DNA from: Bradyrhizobium sp. U87765 SZCCT0048
Lineage (GTDB): Bacteria > Pseudomonadota > Alphaproteobacteria > Rhizobiales > Xanthobacteraceae
Assembly: GCF_018131225.1 (NCBI RefSeq)
Contig: NZ_JAFCMM010000005.1
Location: forward strand, 682,001-746,000
DNA length: 64,000 nucleotides
Reading direction: 5' to 3'
The notes under the pieces were generated by a model. The model was not told where the DNA came from. It made no database searches and saw only the letters and a program-made list of their open reading frames with translations. The translations under genes were made by a program, and so were the position numbers. Shown here in pieces: positions 39,017 through 47,463 of this stretch (its first letter is position 1; every line of letters starts with the position of its first letter).

Positions 39017-39613
39017 ATGCGACTGATGTTTGGTATGCTCAACAGACCTGACGACCTCATCGAGATGGCGCCTGATGTTCGCGATCGAATGGCGCCGGAT
39101 TTCGATGACCTTAATGCTGGCGTCGCAGCTTACGGCCACCCATCACGGCAGGGCTTGCGAGGTGGCGTCTCCGTTGCGCCTTTCGGCGTCGTTCCTGTCC
39201 GCGACGTGATCCAGAACGCCAGTCCTGAGCGAAGTTGGTATCGAGATGGGCCGCGCTACGGGAACTGGTGCGGTGGACAGTGGAGTGGTGGAGTGATTTC
39301 TCCGCCTGGCAGCGCGATGGGGGCAGCCGAGCCGATCGACAGCATGGACGAAATCTGTCGTGCGCATGACTTTTGCTATGAGCGGGCCGGTACATCCAGT
39401 GATGGGATGAGGGCCTGTGATCGGAAACTTATACGCGATTTGGAAGAGCTTCCTACCTTTCATGGTGATTGGCCGCGTTCACCGCCGGGTTCAGCTATTG
39501 GTGCTGAACTCTATCGCCGAGGTATGGCGGGAGCATTCCGAATAAAGGACGGCCTAGTTCCGGATGTAAATATGATGCCCGCAGGCGATCCTCTGGCTGG
39601 ACTCAGACGTTAG
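39017..39613 (+). CDS. phage protein with phospholipase A2-like domain
   Basis: 198 residues. The calcium loop Tyr-Gly-Asn-Trp-Cys-Gly-Gly-Gln-Trp-Ser-Gly-Gly (81-92) and the active-site helix Ile-Cys-Arg-Ala-His-Asp-Phe-Cys-Tyr (113-121, catalytic His117-Asp118) are the secreted phospholipase A2 signature; Cys134 (Ala-Cys-Asp) follows as in that fold. The enzyme would hydrolyse the sn-2 ester of phospholipids, with Ca. It sits between portal and fibre genes, has lower GC than its neighbours and no signal peptide, so it is probably a virion component or late-released lipase. ATG 39017 (GAGG upstream) is preferred to GTG 38951. Confidence 0.75.
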   Translation: MRLMFGMLNRPDDLIEMAPDVRDRMAPDFDDLNAGVAAYGHPSRQGLRGGVSVAPFGVVPVRDVIQNASPERSWYRDGPRYGNWCGGQWSGGVISPPGSAMGAAEPIDSMDEICRAHDFCYERAGTSSDGMRACDRKLIRDLEELPTFHGDWPRSPPGSAIGAELYRRGMAGAFRIKDGLVPDVNMMPAGDPLAGLRR

Positions 39614-39623
39614 GAGCTGACCC

Positions 39624-40043
39624 GTGGCGGCCTACAACAAGTTCAATTCCTTCGTGTCCGACATGGCCACCAAGGTGCACAACCTCAACAGCGACACGCT
39701 GAAAATCCTGCTCACAAACATGCCCCCGGTCGCTACGAACACGGTGAAGGCGAATATCACCGAGATCGCCGCCGGCAACGGCTACACGGCGGGCGGGACG
39801 CAGGCGGTGTTCGTGTCCGGCGGTAACACATCGGGTACCTATAAGCTCGTCTTGTCGCCGGTTGTGTTCACCGCCTCGGGCGGCAGCTTCGCGGCGTTCG
39901 AATATGCGGTGCTGTACAACGCGACCGCGGCGAGCGGCAACCTGATTGCCTGGTGGGACTACGGCACCTCCATCACCTTGACCAATGGCAACAGCTTCAC
40001 CGTGTCGCTCGACCAGACCAACGGCGTGTTCACGCTGGCGTAA
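39624..40043 (+). CDS. phage structural protein, hypothetical
   Basis: 139 residues from GTG 39624 with TAGGAGC upstream. The N-terminus Lys-Phe-Asn-Ser-Phe-Val-Ser-Asp-Met-Ala-x-Lys-Val-His-Asn-Leu and the Thr/Ser/Gly/Asn-rich beta region recall small virion proteins encoded after portal genes. Likely a decoration or fibre-base protein; exact role unknown. Confidence 0.7.
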   Translation: MAAYNKFNSFVSDMATKVHNLNSDTLKILLTNMPPVATNTVKANITEIAAGNGYTAGGTQAVFVSGGNTSGTYKLVLSPVVFTASGGSFAAFEYAVLYNATAASGNLIAWWDYGTSITLTNGNSFTVSLDQTNGVFTLA

Positions 40044-40070
40044 GGAAGCAGTGTCCACATTTTCAGTGTC

Positions 40071-40158
40071 GTCACCGGGCTTGCCCCGGTGATCCAGCTT
40101 GGACAGCTCGTGTTGTCCTGCGAGGAAGCTGGTTTGCCGGATCAAGTCCGGCAATGAC
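40071..40158. repeat. host-type double-hairpin repeat inside the phage block
   Basis: Two hairpins in tandem: TCACCGGG/CCCGGTGA (40072-40092) and TTGCCGGA/TCCGGCAA (40133-40153). The text resembles the extragenic Bradyrhizobium repeat with CCGGGCTTGCCCCGGTGATC ends. It fills the gap between two phage genes. Confidence 0.65.
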
Positions 40159-40212
40159 GCTGCGGATGTGGCTTGCACCGAGAATCGGCGGCTCAGACTT
40201 TCAGGAAGCACC

Positions 40213-40473
40213 ATGGCCACAAAAGCTATTCCCGACACCCTGACCCTTCTCAAGCAGCAGTTCACGACGCTGTGCCAGCAACGCGACGCGGCGCTCGTGC
40301 AGTCGGCGCCGCTGCGGGCGCAGCGTGATGCGGCGGTCGCAGAGGCCGAGGCTGCGCTCGCGGCGACGCTTCAGCCGATCGACCAGCAGATCGCGGCGAT
40401 CGAGGCGCCGCTGGTCGACGTGCTGCAGCAGATCGCCCAGATCGCCAACGCGCTCAACGGGCAGACGGCCTGA
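40213..40473 (+). CDS. small coiled-coil phage protein
   Basis: 86 residues from ATG 40213 (CAGGAAGC upstream). Almost wholly helical, Gln/Ala/Leu-rich heptads (Leu-Lys-Gln-Gln-Phe-Thr-x-Leu-Cys-Gln-Gln-Arg-Asp-Ala), no transmembrane segment. Its TGA shares one base with the next start. Possibly a fibre assembly or trimerisation factor. Confidence 0.7.
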   Translation: MATKAIPDTLTLLKQQFTTLCQQRDAALVQSAPLRAQRDAAVAEAEAALAATLQPIDQQIAAIEAPLVDVLQQIAQIANALNGQTA

Positions 40474-41762
40474 TGCCGGCCAGCGGCTTCATCGACGCCT
40501 GTGGCTTCAATCCGGCGTCTGGCGGCACGGGGTCGTTCGTCGTCGCGGCGGCGATCACCGGCTACCAGACGCCGGCCAGCGCCGGCGCGACGAACGGGAC
40601 GATCTATGCCTATCGGGCGCAGAGCCTCGACATGTCCCAGTGGGAGATCGGGTTCGGCACCTACAGCAGCGCGACGCCGACACTGGCGCGCACCACGGTG
40701 ACCGCCAATTCCTCGGGCGGTACGTCCGCGATCAACTTCAGCGCAGCGCCGAGCGTTTTTGTCACCGCGCTCTCGGTGGACCTCGTCAACCTGGCTGCGA
40801 CCGGCTGCGGTTATGTCAACAAGTTCCGCAATGCCACGATGGATGTCTGGCAGCGAGGGACCTCGCTGTCGACGGGCGGCGGCTACACGGCTGATGGTTG
40901 GATCGTATCGCCGACCGGAGCCGCGGTTACCGCCTCGCAGGTCGCCGGCAGGTTGCTGAGTGCCTATGCCCTCAGGGTGACCGGTGCAGCCAGCGTCACG
41001 GATGTGCTGGTCTATCAGCGCATCGAGAGCGTTGTCGCGGCGCCGCTGTCGGGGCAGACGGTGACGGTTCAGGCTCAGATCTACAACAACACGGGCACAA
41101 CGATCACGCCGACGCTGACCGTGACCCATCCGGCGAGCGCCGACGCGTGGGGCGGCAGCCAGATCACGGACGTCAATGCGGCCAACCTGCAGGCCTGTCC
41201 GAATGGCGCCTGGACGCGCGTCGCCTACACATTTGTGGCCAGCACCGCGACGGTCAACGGCATTCAGGTGATCTTTGATTTCGGCAATAACCTGTCTTCG
41301 AACAGTAAATTTGTGCAGCTGGCCGAGCTCGATACCCGCGTGACCCCGTTCGCGCCGGTCGGCCTCAACGCCGTGCCGCCGCCGCCGGAGCTGCGGCCGG
41401 TGACACACGAACTGCAATTCTGCCAGCGCTATTTCCAGAAGAGTTATTCCCAGAGCGTTGCTCCCGGCGCCAACCTCGGAAACGGCGGCGGTACGGTCTA
41501 CAACGTCGCCGCACCGACCAACTATGTCGGCGGGGCGGTGCGATACCAGACGGTGATGCGAACTGCCGCACAGATGACGGCATACGACAATGCCGGAACG
41601 CCCAACAAGATCAGCTACCTCGTGACAACGACCGGCTCCTGGAGCGGTGGCGGTGCATTGACTCAGGTGATCCAGTTCGACAGCGGCTTCAGCTGGCTGT
41701 GGGGCCCGGTAAACAACACCGGCAACGTTTCCTTCGATTGGGTTGCGAGCGCGGAGCTTTGA
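40473..41762 (+). CDS. phage appendage (fibre-like) protein
   Basis: 429 residues. An N-terminal attachment-like part (~1-110) ends in Val-Phe-Val-Thr-Ala-Leu-Ser-Val-Asp-Leu; then Asn-Lys-Phe-Arg-Asn-Ala-Thr-Met-Asp-Val-Trp-Gln-Arg-Gly-Thr-Ser followed by Tyr-Thr-Ala-Asp-Gly-Trp, the start of a jelly-roll/carbohydrate-binding type domain common in phage fibres. Rich in Thr, Ser, Asn, Gly. Probably binds a host surface glycan. Confidence 0.75.
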   Translation: MPASGFIDACGFNPASGGTGSFVVAAAITGYQTPASAGATNGTIYAYRAQSLDMSQWEIGFGTYSSATPTLARTTVTANSSGGTSAINFSAAPSVFVTALSVDLVNLAATGCGYVNKFRNATMDVWQRGTSLSTGGGYTADGWIVSPTGAAVTASQVAGRLLSAYALRVTGAASVTDVLVYQRIESVVAAPLSGQTVTVQAQIYNNTGTTITPTLTVTHPASADAWGGSQITDVNAANLQACPNGAWTRVAYTFVASTATVNGIQVIFDFGNNLSSNSKFVQLAELDTRVTPFAPVGLNAVPPPPELRPVTHELQFCQRYFQKSYSQSVAPGANLGNGGGTVYNVAAPTNYVGGAVRYQTVMRTAAQMTAYDNAGTPNKISYLVTTTGSWSGGGALTQVIQFDSGFSWLWGPVNNTGNVSFDWVASAEL

Positions 41763-41765
41763 CGC

Positions 41766-42707
41766 ATGCTTGGCTTTGACGCCATCGGCCTGCGGCCGAT
41801 CGCCAGCGGACCGCGTGCCGCGGGCTCGAGCTACACGCTGGTCGGCCTGGCCGGCGCCTATGCGCTGACGGGGGGTGCGGCGCGGTTCAGCGAAGCGCTC
41901 ACGGCGGCGGCTGGCGGTTATGCGCTGTCGGGCGTCGCGATGACGTTCAAGCACACGCTGACGGCCTCGGCCGGCAGCTACGGGCTTGCCGGCGCGGCCA
42001 CGGTGTTCGGAACGGCTCTGCAGGTGACGCCGGGCGTCTACAGCCACTCGGGCGTCGCCATTGCGTTCGGTGACAAGATGGTGTCGGCCGGCGGGGCCTA
42101 TGCCGTGGCCGGCGTCGCGACCACGTTCCGGCCGTCGCTGGCGCCGGTGCCGGGCGTCTATGTGGTGACTGGCGTGGCTGCGACGTTCGCGGCGCGCTGG
42201 CTCGCCGGCGCGGGCAGCTACGGCGTTGCCGGCACGCCGGTGGCGCAGGGTGTCACCCATGCTGCGGCTGCCGGCGCCTTCGCGCTGACCGGCTATGGCA
42301 TGGCCGTGCGGATCAACATGCCGACGCCGGGAACCTCCTACGCCTGGTCGTTCGGCAACAACACGCTGATCCGCAGCGGCGACAATTTCGAGCTGGTTTA
42401 CGGCGGCGTCGGGCACTTCCTCGAGGAGCTGGAAGAGCAGCGGCGGCTGGCGCGGATCAGCCGGCCGACACCGGCGCCGATCGTGCGGCCGATGCAGACC
42501 GCGTTTGCGCCGATGGGACCGACGCCGGCGTCGCAGGTCGCAAGCCCACTGGCCGGGGCCAGCCCGGCCAGGGCGTCGGGAATCGACCTGCAGGCCATCG
42601 CTGCGCGGCGACAGGCGACAGCGGCGCAGCAGGCCGCGGTCGCTGCGCAGCAGGCAACTGCCGTGCGGCGCCGGCGCACCGTCGAGATCCTGCTTCTCGC
42701 ATCGTAA
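41766..42707 (+). CDS. repeat-containing phage fibre protein
   Basis: 313 residues. Residues 29-188 are eight copies of a 20-residue unit with consensus Ala-Gly-x-Tyr-Ala-Leu-Thr-Gly-x-Ala-x-x-Phe and seven variable residues. After a short Trp/Asn domain comes an Arg/Ala/Gln coiled-coil tail. The strict period suggests a beta-helical or beta-stacked shaft. Three bp after the appendage gene; likely works with it. Confidence 0.7.
   Translation: MLGFDAIGLRPIASGPRAAGSSYTLVGLAGAYALTGGAARFSEALTAAAGGYALSGVAMTFKHTLTASAGSYGLAGAATVFGTALQVTPGVYSHSGVAIAFGDKMVSAGGAYAVAGVATTFRPSLAPVPGVYVVTGVAATFAARWLAGAGSYGVAGTPVAQGVTHAAAAGAFALTGYGMAVRINMPTPGTSYAWSFGNNTLIRSGDNFELVYGGVGHFLEELEEQRRLARISRPTPAPIVRPMQTAFAPMGPTPASQVASPLAGASPARASGIDLQAIAARRQATAAQQAAVAAQQATAVRRRRTVEILLLAS
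41850..42329 (+). repeat. eight in-frame 60-bp repeats in the fibre gene
   Basis: Eight 60-bp units encode the 20-residue repeats of the fibre protein. The units are diverged at DNA level but keep Gly, Tyr/Phe, Gly and Phe at fixed places, so selection acts on the protein repeat rather than recent slippage. Confidence 0.75.
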
Positions 42708-42783
42708 TTGCCGGGAGCACCCGGCCATCGCGCGCAGGCGGACCTGCGCATCTGCGGCGGCAGCTCCGCCAGGACATCATGCC

Positions 42784-43656
42784 ATGACCGATACCGATCT
42801 CGGGGCGCAGCTCTCCCCGGACGAGCAGAGCTATTTCGACACCAGCGGCCAGACCGATATTCCGGCTGATACCGGCGCGGCGCCAGCTGCCGCGGACGAT
42901 AGTGGCCAGCCACAGCAGGATGGCGCGGGCGAGCCGCAGCAGGAGCGCGTGGTGCCGCTCGCGGCGCTGCATGAGGAGCGCGGCCGCCGCCGCGATCTCG
43001 ATCGCCAGAACCGCGACCTGCAGCAGCAGGTCGCCGAGCTCCGCGGCAAGTTCTCGATCATCGACCGTCTCGCCTCGCAGCCGCAGCAGCGCGAACCGAC
43101 GGTGGAAGACGACATCTTCGGCGTGGTGCGCAACACCAGTTCCGCCGTCAGCGATATTCGCCGCCGTCTCGACGCCGCCGACCAGGAGAAGCAGGAGGTC
43201 GCCTGGCGCGACGATCTGGTGCGCGCCTACCAGATCGACGCGGCGCAGTTCGAGAGCCGCACGCCGGATTTCAAGGCCGCGTACAATCATCTGCTGCAGA
43301 GCCGCGCCCAGGAGCTGGTCGCGCTCGGCTACGACGATCCGCAGGCGGTGCATCAGGCCCTGCTGGCGGACGAGTTCGCGGTGGCGCAGATGGCGCTGCA
43401 GAGCCGGCGCAGCCCGGCGGAGGTGATCTACAATCTCGCGCGCCAGCGCGGCTACAGCAAGGGCGCGGGCTCCGCGCAGGGGCGCCTCGACACCATCGCG
43501 CGCGGCCAGGCGGCGGGCAAGAGTTTTGCCGGCGCCGGCGGTGGCGGGGCCGACAGCGAGATGAGCGCGGAAGCGCTGCTGCGCATGCCGATGGACGAGT
43601 TCGAGGCGTGGTGCGCCAAGAACCCGGCGCGGGCGAAGCGCATCATGGGCGGGTGA
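42784..43656 (+). CDS. phage scaffolding-like protein
   Basis: 290 residues, acidic disordered N-terminus (Asp/Gln/Ala/Gly), a coiled coil (Arg-Asp-Leu-Asp-Arg-Gln-Asn-Arg-Asp-Leu-Gln-Gln-Gln-Val), and a helical C-terminal part ending in Asn-Pro-Ala-Arg-Ala-Lys-Arg-Ile-Met-Gly-Gly. Composition and position before the capsid gene fit a scaffold, which guides prohead assembly and leaves the mature head. In this phage the capsid gene is 2.66 kb further on, because a cargo island intervenes. Confidence 0.7.
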   Translation: MTDTDLGAQLSPDEQSYFDTSGQTDIPADTGAAPAAADDSGQPQQDGAGEPQQERVVPLAALHEERGRRRDLDRQNRDLQQQVAELRGKFSIIDRLASQPQQREPTVEDDIFGVVRNTSSAVSDIRRRLDAADQEKQEVAWRDDLVRAYQIDAAQFESRTPDFKAAYNHLLQSRAQELVALGYDDPQAVHQALLADEFAVAQMALQSRRSPAEVIYNLARQRGYSKGAGSAQGRLDTIARGQAAGKSFAGAGGGGADSEMSAEALLRMPMDEFEAWCAKNPARAKRIMGG

Positions 43657-43669
43657 GGGCGCGCCGACC

Positions 43670-43951
43670 TCAGAGGCCGGACGTTCCGATCAGCGACACC
43701 GGCCGGCGCCACACGCCGACCGCCTTGTCGACTTTCGGATCGCCCTGGAAGACGAACTCCTCGACCTTGACGATGATCGCGGGCTGGTCGGGCTTCACCG
43801 CATCGACCACCTTCTGCAGCACGTCGAGGTCCATGTCACAGCGCACGGTGACGAGCTTGTAGTCATAGAGCTCCGCCGTGCCGAGCAGCTTCAACGCGTT
43901 GTAGACGTCGACGATGCGCGACACGGGAACGTGCACGAGATAGTTCGCCAT
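43670..43951 (-). CDS. hypothetical protein in the scaffold-capsid cargo island
   Basis: 93 residues from ATG 43951 on the minus strand, opposite to the phage structural genes. Mixed alpha/beta (Tyr-Asp-Tyr-Lys-Leu-Val-Thr-Val-Arg-Cys-Asp-Met-Asp, Ala-Ile-Ile-Val-Lys-Val-Glu-Glu-Phe-Val-Phe). Not recognised. Lies 82 bp upstream, in transcription order downstream, of the kinase gene. Confidence 0.6.
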   Translation of the reverse strand: MANYLVHVPVSRIVDVYNALKLLGTAELYDYKLVTVRCDMDLDVLQKVVDAVKPDQPAIIVKVEEFVFQGDPKVDKAVGVWRRPVSLIGTSGL

Positions 43952-44033
43952 GACCAGCCTCCCGCAGCGATCTTGGACGAGTTTGCCGCGCTTGCCAATG
44001 TCGGCGGCGCAGGGCGTCCATGCGGCCGCGCCG

Positions 44034-44999
44034 TCAGGCGGCGTCCGCCGGGATCCGGCAGTTGATGGTGCAGCGCAGGCCGGTCGACAGGAACTGCAGT
44101 TCGGCGCCGCCGTCATAGGCGCGCAGCGCCGATGTCAGCAACTGGGTGCCGAAGCCGCTGCGCGCTGGCGGATGCACGGGTGGGCCCTCGGTCTCGTCCC
44201 AGGCGATGCGCAGGCGATCGCCATCGAGGCGCCACGACACGTTGAGCAGGCCGCTGCTCGCGGCGAACGAGCCGTATTTCGCGGCGTTGGTCGCGAGTTC
44301 ATGGAAGATGAGGGCGAGGCTGACCGCGAGCTTGGCGGGCAGCAGGATCGGATCGCCGTTGAGGGTGTAGCGGACATGACCGTAGGGCTCGAGCTCGGAC
44401 ACCAGCAGGTCGCGCAGCGGCGAGCCACGGGCATCGGCGCGCGCGATCAGGCTGTCGGCGGCGGACAGGGCGCGGATACGGCCGTCGATCCGCTCCCACG
44501 CTTCGGGGTATTCGAGCAGGGCCTGGCGGGCGACCGCATGGATGGTGGAGGCCTTGTTGCGCAGCCGGTGCTGCAGCTCCTCCACCACCAGCTTGCGGTA
44601 GCCTTCCTCTGCCACCTGGCGGTCGGTGACGGCGCGGTGGCGCGCGGCGATGGCGCGGTAATGCTGGATGCCCCAGATGAACATGGCGCAGGTGGCGAGA
44701 TAGATGCCCGCCAGCGCGAGCTTGGCGCCGCCGGCCGGCGCCGGCCCGAAATGCAGCGCGTAGCCGAACACGGCGCCGGCCAGCGCGGTGGCCGCGCCGA
44801 CGCGCACCCCGCCGAGCATGGTGACCATCACGACGGCGGGAACATAGGGCGTGAAGGGAAGGTCCGGCCGCAGCAGCGACAGGCCGAAGCGCAACGCCGT
44901 GCCGGCCGCCAGGCATGCCGCGGCGAAGCCGAAGGTCAGCGTCTTCGCCGGTTCCCTGACGCCGCGCCAGCCGTTCAGGAACTCGTCGGTCCAGGTCAT
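44034..44999 (-). CDS. membrane HWE/HisKA_2-family histidine kinase
   Basis: 321 residues. Four hydrophobic helices at ~18-110 form a DUF4118-like membrane sensor (Pro-Phe-Thr-Pro-Tyr-Val-Pro-Ala-Val-Val-Met-Val-Thr). The phospho-acceptor is His144 in Glu-Glu-Leu-Gln-His-Arg-Leu-Arg-Asn-Lys, the HisKA_2 motif. The ATPase part has His-Glu-Leu-Ala-Thr-Asn-Ala-Ala-Lys-Tyr-Gly. This family belongs to alphaproteobacterial general-stress and light signalling, not to phages. On the minus strand between scaffold and capsid genes; no response regulator beside it. Confidence 0.9.
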   Translation of the reverse strand: MTWTDEFLNGWRGVREPAKTLTFGFAAACLAAGTALRFGLSLLRPDLPFTPYVPAVVMVTMLGGVRVGAATALAGAVFGYALHFGPAPAGGAKLALAGIYLATCAMFIWGIQHYRAIAARHRAVTDRQVAEEGYRKLVVEELQHRLRNKASTIHAVARQALLEYPEAWERIDGRIRALSAADSLIARADARGSPLRDLLVSELEPYGHVRYTLNGDPILLPAKLAVSLALIFHELATNAAKYGSFAASSGLLNVSWRLDGDRLRIAWDETEGPPVHPPARSGFGTQLLTSALRAYDGGAELQFLSTGLRCTINCRIPADAA

Positions 45000-45251
45000 C
45001 CGCGCGTCGCCTCGGCCAGCAGCAGGGGCGGACAAGCCTACCGTGCGGGCCGCGGCATTGTCCATTGCGGGAGGGGACGAAACAGCGGCCGGGCGTGGCC
45101 TCGCCGTGCGAGCGGGCTGGCCGCCGACGTCCAAAACCGCGCCGAAACAAGCCCTTTTGGCGGGCAGCCCTGTGGACAGCGGGGATAGTAACTCCTGGTC
45201 AACGAACGGCCTTCATTTGCATGGGGTGTTGTTAGCGCGGGAGAAACCACC

Positions 45252-45470
45252 ATGCAGAAATTCAGCTTTGAACTGACCGACCTGACGTCCTTCGATCGGC
45301 CCGCCGGCGAGTTCTGGCTGAAGCCGAATGGCGCCATGCGCCGCGGACGGGCCCTGGCGGCCCGGCTGTCCAAGGGCATGCCGCCGGCGATGCTGGCGGG
45401 TCTGTGCATCTGCGCCTTCGATCCCGCCGGCAACCTCGCCGCCGTGGTGCCGCTGGCGACGGTGCACTGA
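45252..45470 (+). CDS. small hypothetical protein
   Basis: 72 residues from ATG 45252 (GGGAGAAACCACC upstream). Starts Gln-Lys-Phe-Ser-Phe-Glu-Leu-Thr-Asp-Leu; a hydrophobic stretch near 45-55 contains two Cys (Leu-Cys-Ile-Cys). Unrecognised. In the cargo island, divergent from the kinase gene over 252 bp in which I see no other gene. Confidence 0.5.
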   Translation: MQKFSFELTDLTSFDRPAGEFWLKPNGAMRRGRALAARLSKGMPPAMLAGLCICAFDPAGNLAAVVPLATVH

Positions 45471-45661
45471 CCGCAGGTTCTGACGCGACGACATGTCGGA
45501 GCGCGGCTCGTGGGGATGCCGCGCTGTGACGAACCCAAGGCTCTTGCCTCGGCGACTCGGGCTCTTGCCTCGGCGACGACTTGATCCGGCCGGACGGCTG
45601 CGCCACCATCATGTCGTGGCGTGGCGCTTTGTTGCGTGCCGTCGCCGGATGGGAAGTTGGA

Positions 45662-46033
45662 ATGTATCCGCTGTTGGGGTTTGCAGCAGTCCTTTTGTGG
45701 ATGATCGCGATCATTCAGATGGCGCTCGCCTTCTGGCAGGTCGAACCCGTCATTCCGTCACTCTTCAAAAACGGCGATCGGACCAACGGTTTTGCCGTCG
45801 ACGTTTACATCTGGAATCGGCAAATCCCTGACCTGGCGCGGCGACGCTACGTGCGGACCTTCGTCTGCTTTCTGCTCGGCGCGGTGCTGCTCGCGATCGG
45901 CTCGTTCGCTGCGGGGCATCTGCGTGATGTAGGTCTTGCAGCGGCTGCAAGCCTTGGCTTTGGCTATGCGACATGGAAGCGCTGGAGGCAATACCGCGAT
46001 TTCCATCGCGACGGCGACGTGCCTCGCTCCTAA
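45662..46033 (+). CDS. small two-helix membrane protein
   Basis: 123 residues from ATG 45662 with GGGAAG upstream. Helices at ~4-24 and ~65-95 flank a polar loop; basic C-terminus (Lys-Arg-Trp-Arg-Gln-Tyr-Arg). Family unknown. A 16-bp motif CTCTTGCCTCGGCGAC is tandemly duplicated upstream (45541 and 45562). Confidence 0.55.
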   Translation: MYPLLGFAAVLLWMIAIIQMALAFWQVEPVIPSLFKNGDRTNGFAVDVYIWNRQIPDLARRRYVRTFVCFLLGAVLLAIGSFAAGHLRDVGLAAAASLGFGYATWKRWRQYRDFHRDGDVPRS

Positions 46034-46319
46034 GACTGAAGCGGATCTGGAATTCATCAGCCCGCCGACCGGCTCGCCTGGCACGCGTCGGTGGATCGGG
46101 GCAGATCATCGATCTTCCGTGAATTGACGAACGTCCGTCCCGTCGGCAAGCGCCGCTCGGACCGGGCGCTGCATCTGCCGAAAGGCTTCTTCGACGGGCG
46201 GTCGTTAAGCGCCTTCGCCCGCCACCGGGGCGTCAAAACGCGGTGATGCGCCGCGCGCAGGCGAGATGCGTGCACATCCAGCACCCCTCACCAATCCATC
46301 AATTCGGAGACCTGCCGTC

Positions 46320-47387
46320 ATGGCATCGACCAGCTATGGAGTGAACGACTCACTCTCCAACAAGCTGTGGGCGAAGAAGCTCGCAGCGGAAGCCCTGAAG
46401 GAAACCTATTTCGGCAAATTCATGGGCACCGGGTCGGACAACATGATCCACCTGAAGAACGAGACCTCGACCAATGCCGGCGACACCGTCACCTTCGGCC
46501 TGCGCATGCAGCTCACGGGCGACGGCGTCACGGAATCTCAGACCCTGCAGGGCAACGAGGAATCGCTGACCACCTACTCCGACAAGGTGATCATCAACGA
46601 GCTGGCGCATGCGGTGCGTGTTCGCAACAAGAACACCATCGACGCCCAGCGCGTGCCCTTCAACCTGCGCGACGAGGCCAAGCTCGGCCTCAAGGACTGG
46701 TTCTCGAACCGCTTCGACACCGCGATGTTCAACCATCTCGCCGGCAACACGCTGGTGACGGACATGCGCTATATCGGCAACAACACCGTGGCCGCGCCGA
46801 CCCGCATCTTCCGCGGCGGCGGGGCGACCGACGACGCGACGATCAATGGCGACAACACCAAGACCTTCAACCTCGCCATCATCGATGCCTGTGTGGAACG
46901 GGCCTACACCGCGACGCCGCTGATCCGGCCGATCAAGGTGCAGGGCGAGAACAAGTTCCTGATGTTCCTGCACGACTACCAGATCACGGACCTGCGCACC
47001 AATACCAACGCGGGCCAGTGGCTGGACATCCAGAAGGCGGCCCTGGCCGGCGGCGCGGGCTCCAAGAGCCCGATCTACACGGGGGCGCTCGGCGAGTACA
47101 ACGGCGTGATCCTGCACCGCTCCAACCGCATCCCCATGGGCATCTCGAACGCGGGCGCGCAGCAGACCTCGACGCGCCGCGCAGTCTTCGCCGGCGCCCA
47201 GGCCGGCGCGCTCGCCTTCGGCAAGGAGTTCTCCGAGGGCGTGCACTACAAGTGGGTGGAGGAGCTGTTCGACTACGAGCGCGAGCTCGGCGTGTCGTCG
47301 CAGGCCATCTGGGGCGTCAAGAAGACGGTGTTCAACGGCACCGACTTCGGCACCATCGTCGCCACCACCTACGCCGTGGCGCACTGA
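46320..47387 (+). CDS. phage major capsid protein, N4-gp56 family
   Basis: 355-residue HK97-fold coat protein. The start Tyr-Gly-Val-Asn-Asp-Ser-Leu-Ser-Asn-Lys-Leu-Trp-Ala-Lys-Lys-Leu and Gly-Asp-Thr-Val-Thr-Phe-Gly-Leu-Arg near 60 match the N4-gp56 group, as does Leu-His-Arg-Ser-Asn-Arg-Ile-Pro. The ATG at 46320 follows TCGGAGACC. The 286-bp gap before it shows only a short 41-codon frame (46124-46246) with no good start. Confidence 0.92.
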   Translation: MASTSYGVNDSLSNKLWAKKLAAEALKETYFGKFMGTGSDNMIHLKNETSTNAGDTVTFGLRMQLTGDGVTESQTLQGNEESLTTYSDKVIINELAHAVRVRNKNTIDAQRVPFNLRDEAKLGLKDWFSNRFDTAMFNHLAGNTLVTDMRYIGNNTVAAPTRIFRGGGATDDATINGDNTKTFNLAIIDACVERAYTATPLIRPIKVQGENKFLMFLHDYQITDLRTNTNAGQWLDIQKAALAGGAGSKSPIYTGALGEYNGVILHRSNRIPMGISNAGAQQTSTRRAVFAGAQAGALAFGKEFSEGVHYKWVEELFDYERELGVSSQAIWGVKKTVFNGTDFGTIVATTYAVAH

Positions 47388-47463
47388 CGGCCCTGATGCG
47401 GGCCGCATCGTCGGCCCGCGTCGGCCTCCCGCAACTGTCCCAACATCGCGAAAGGATCTTCGC

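Noticed and set aside
45541..45577. Tandem 21-bp duplication considered as a CRISPR or iteron
   Set aside because: Only two copies without regular spacers; a simple slippage duplication.
46124..46246. A 41-codon frame before the capsid gene, starting TTG
   Set aside because: No good start or binding site and no recognisable product; could be a remnant but support is too thin.
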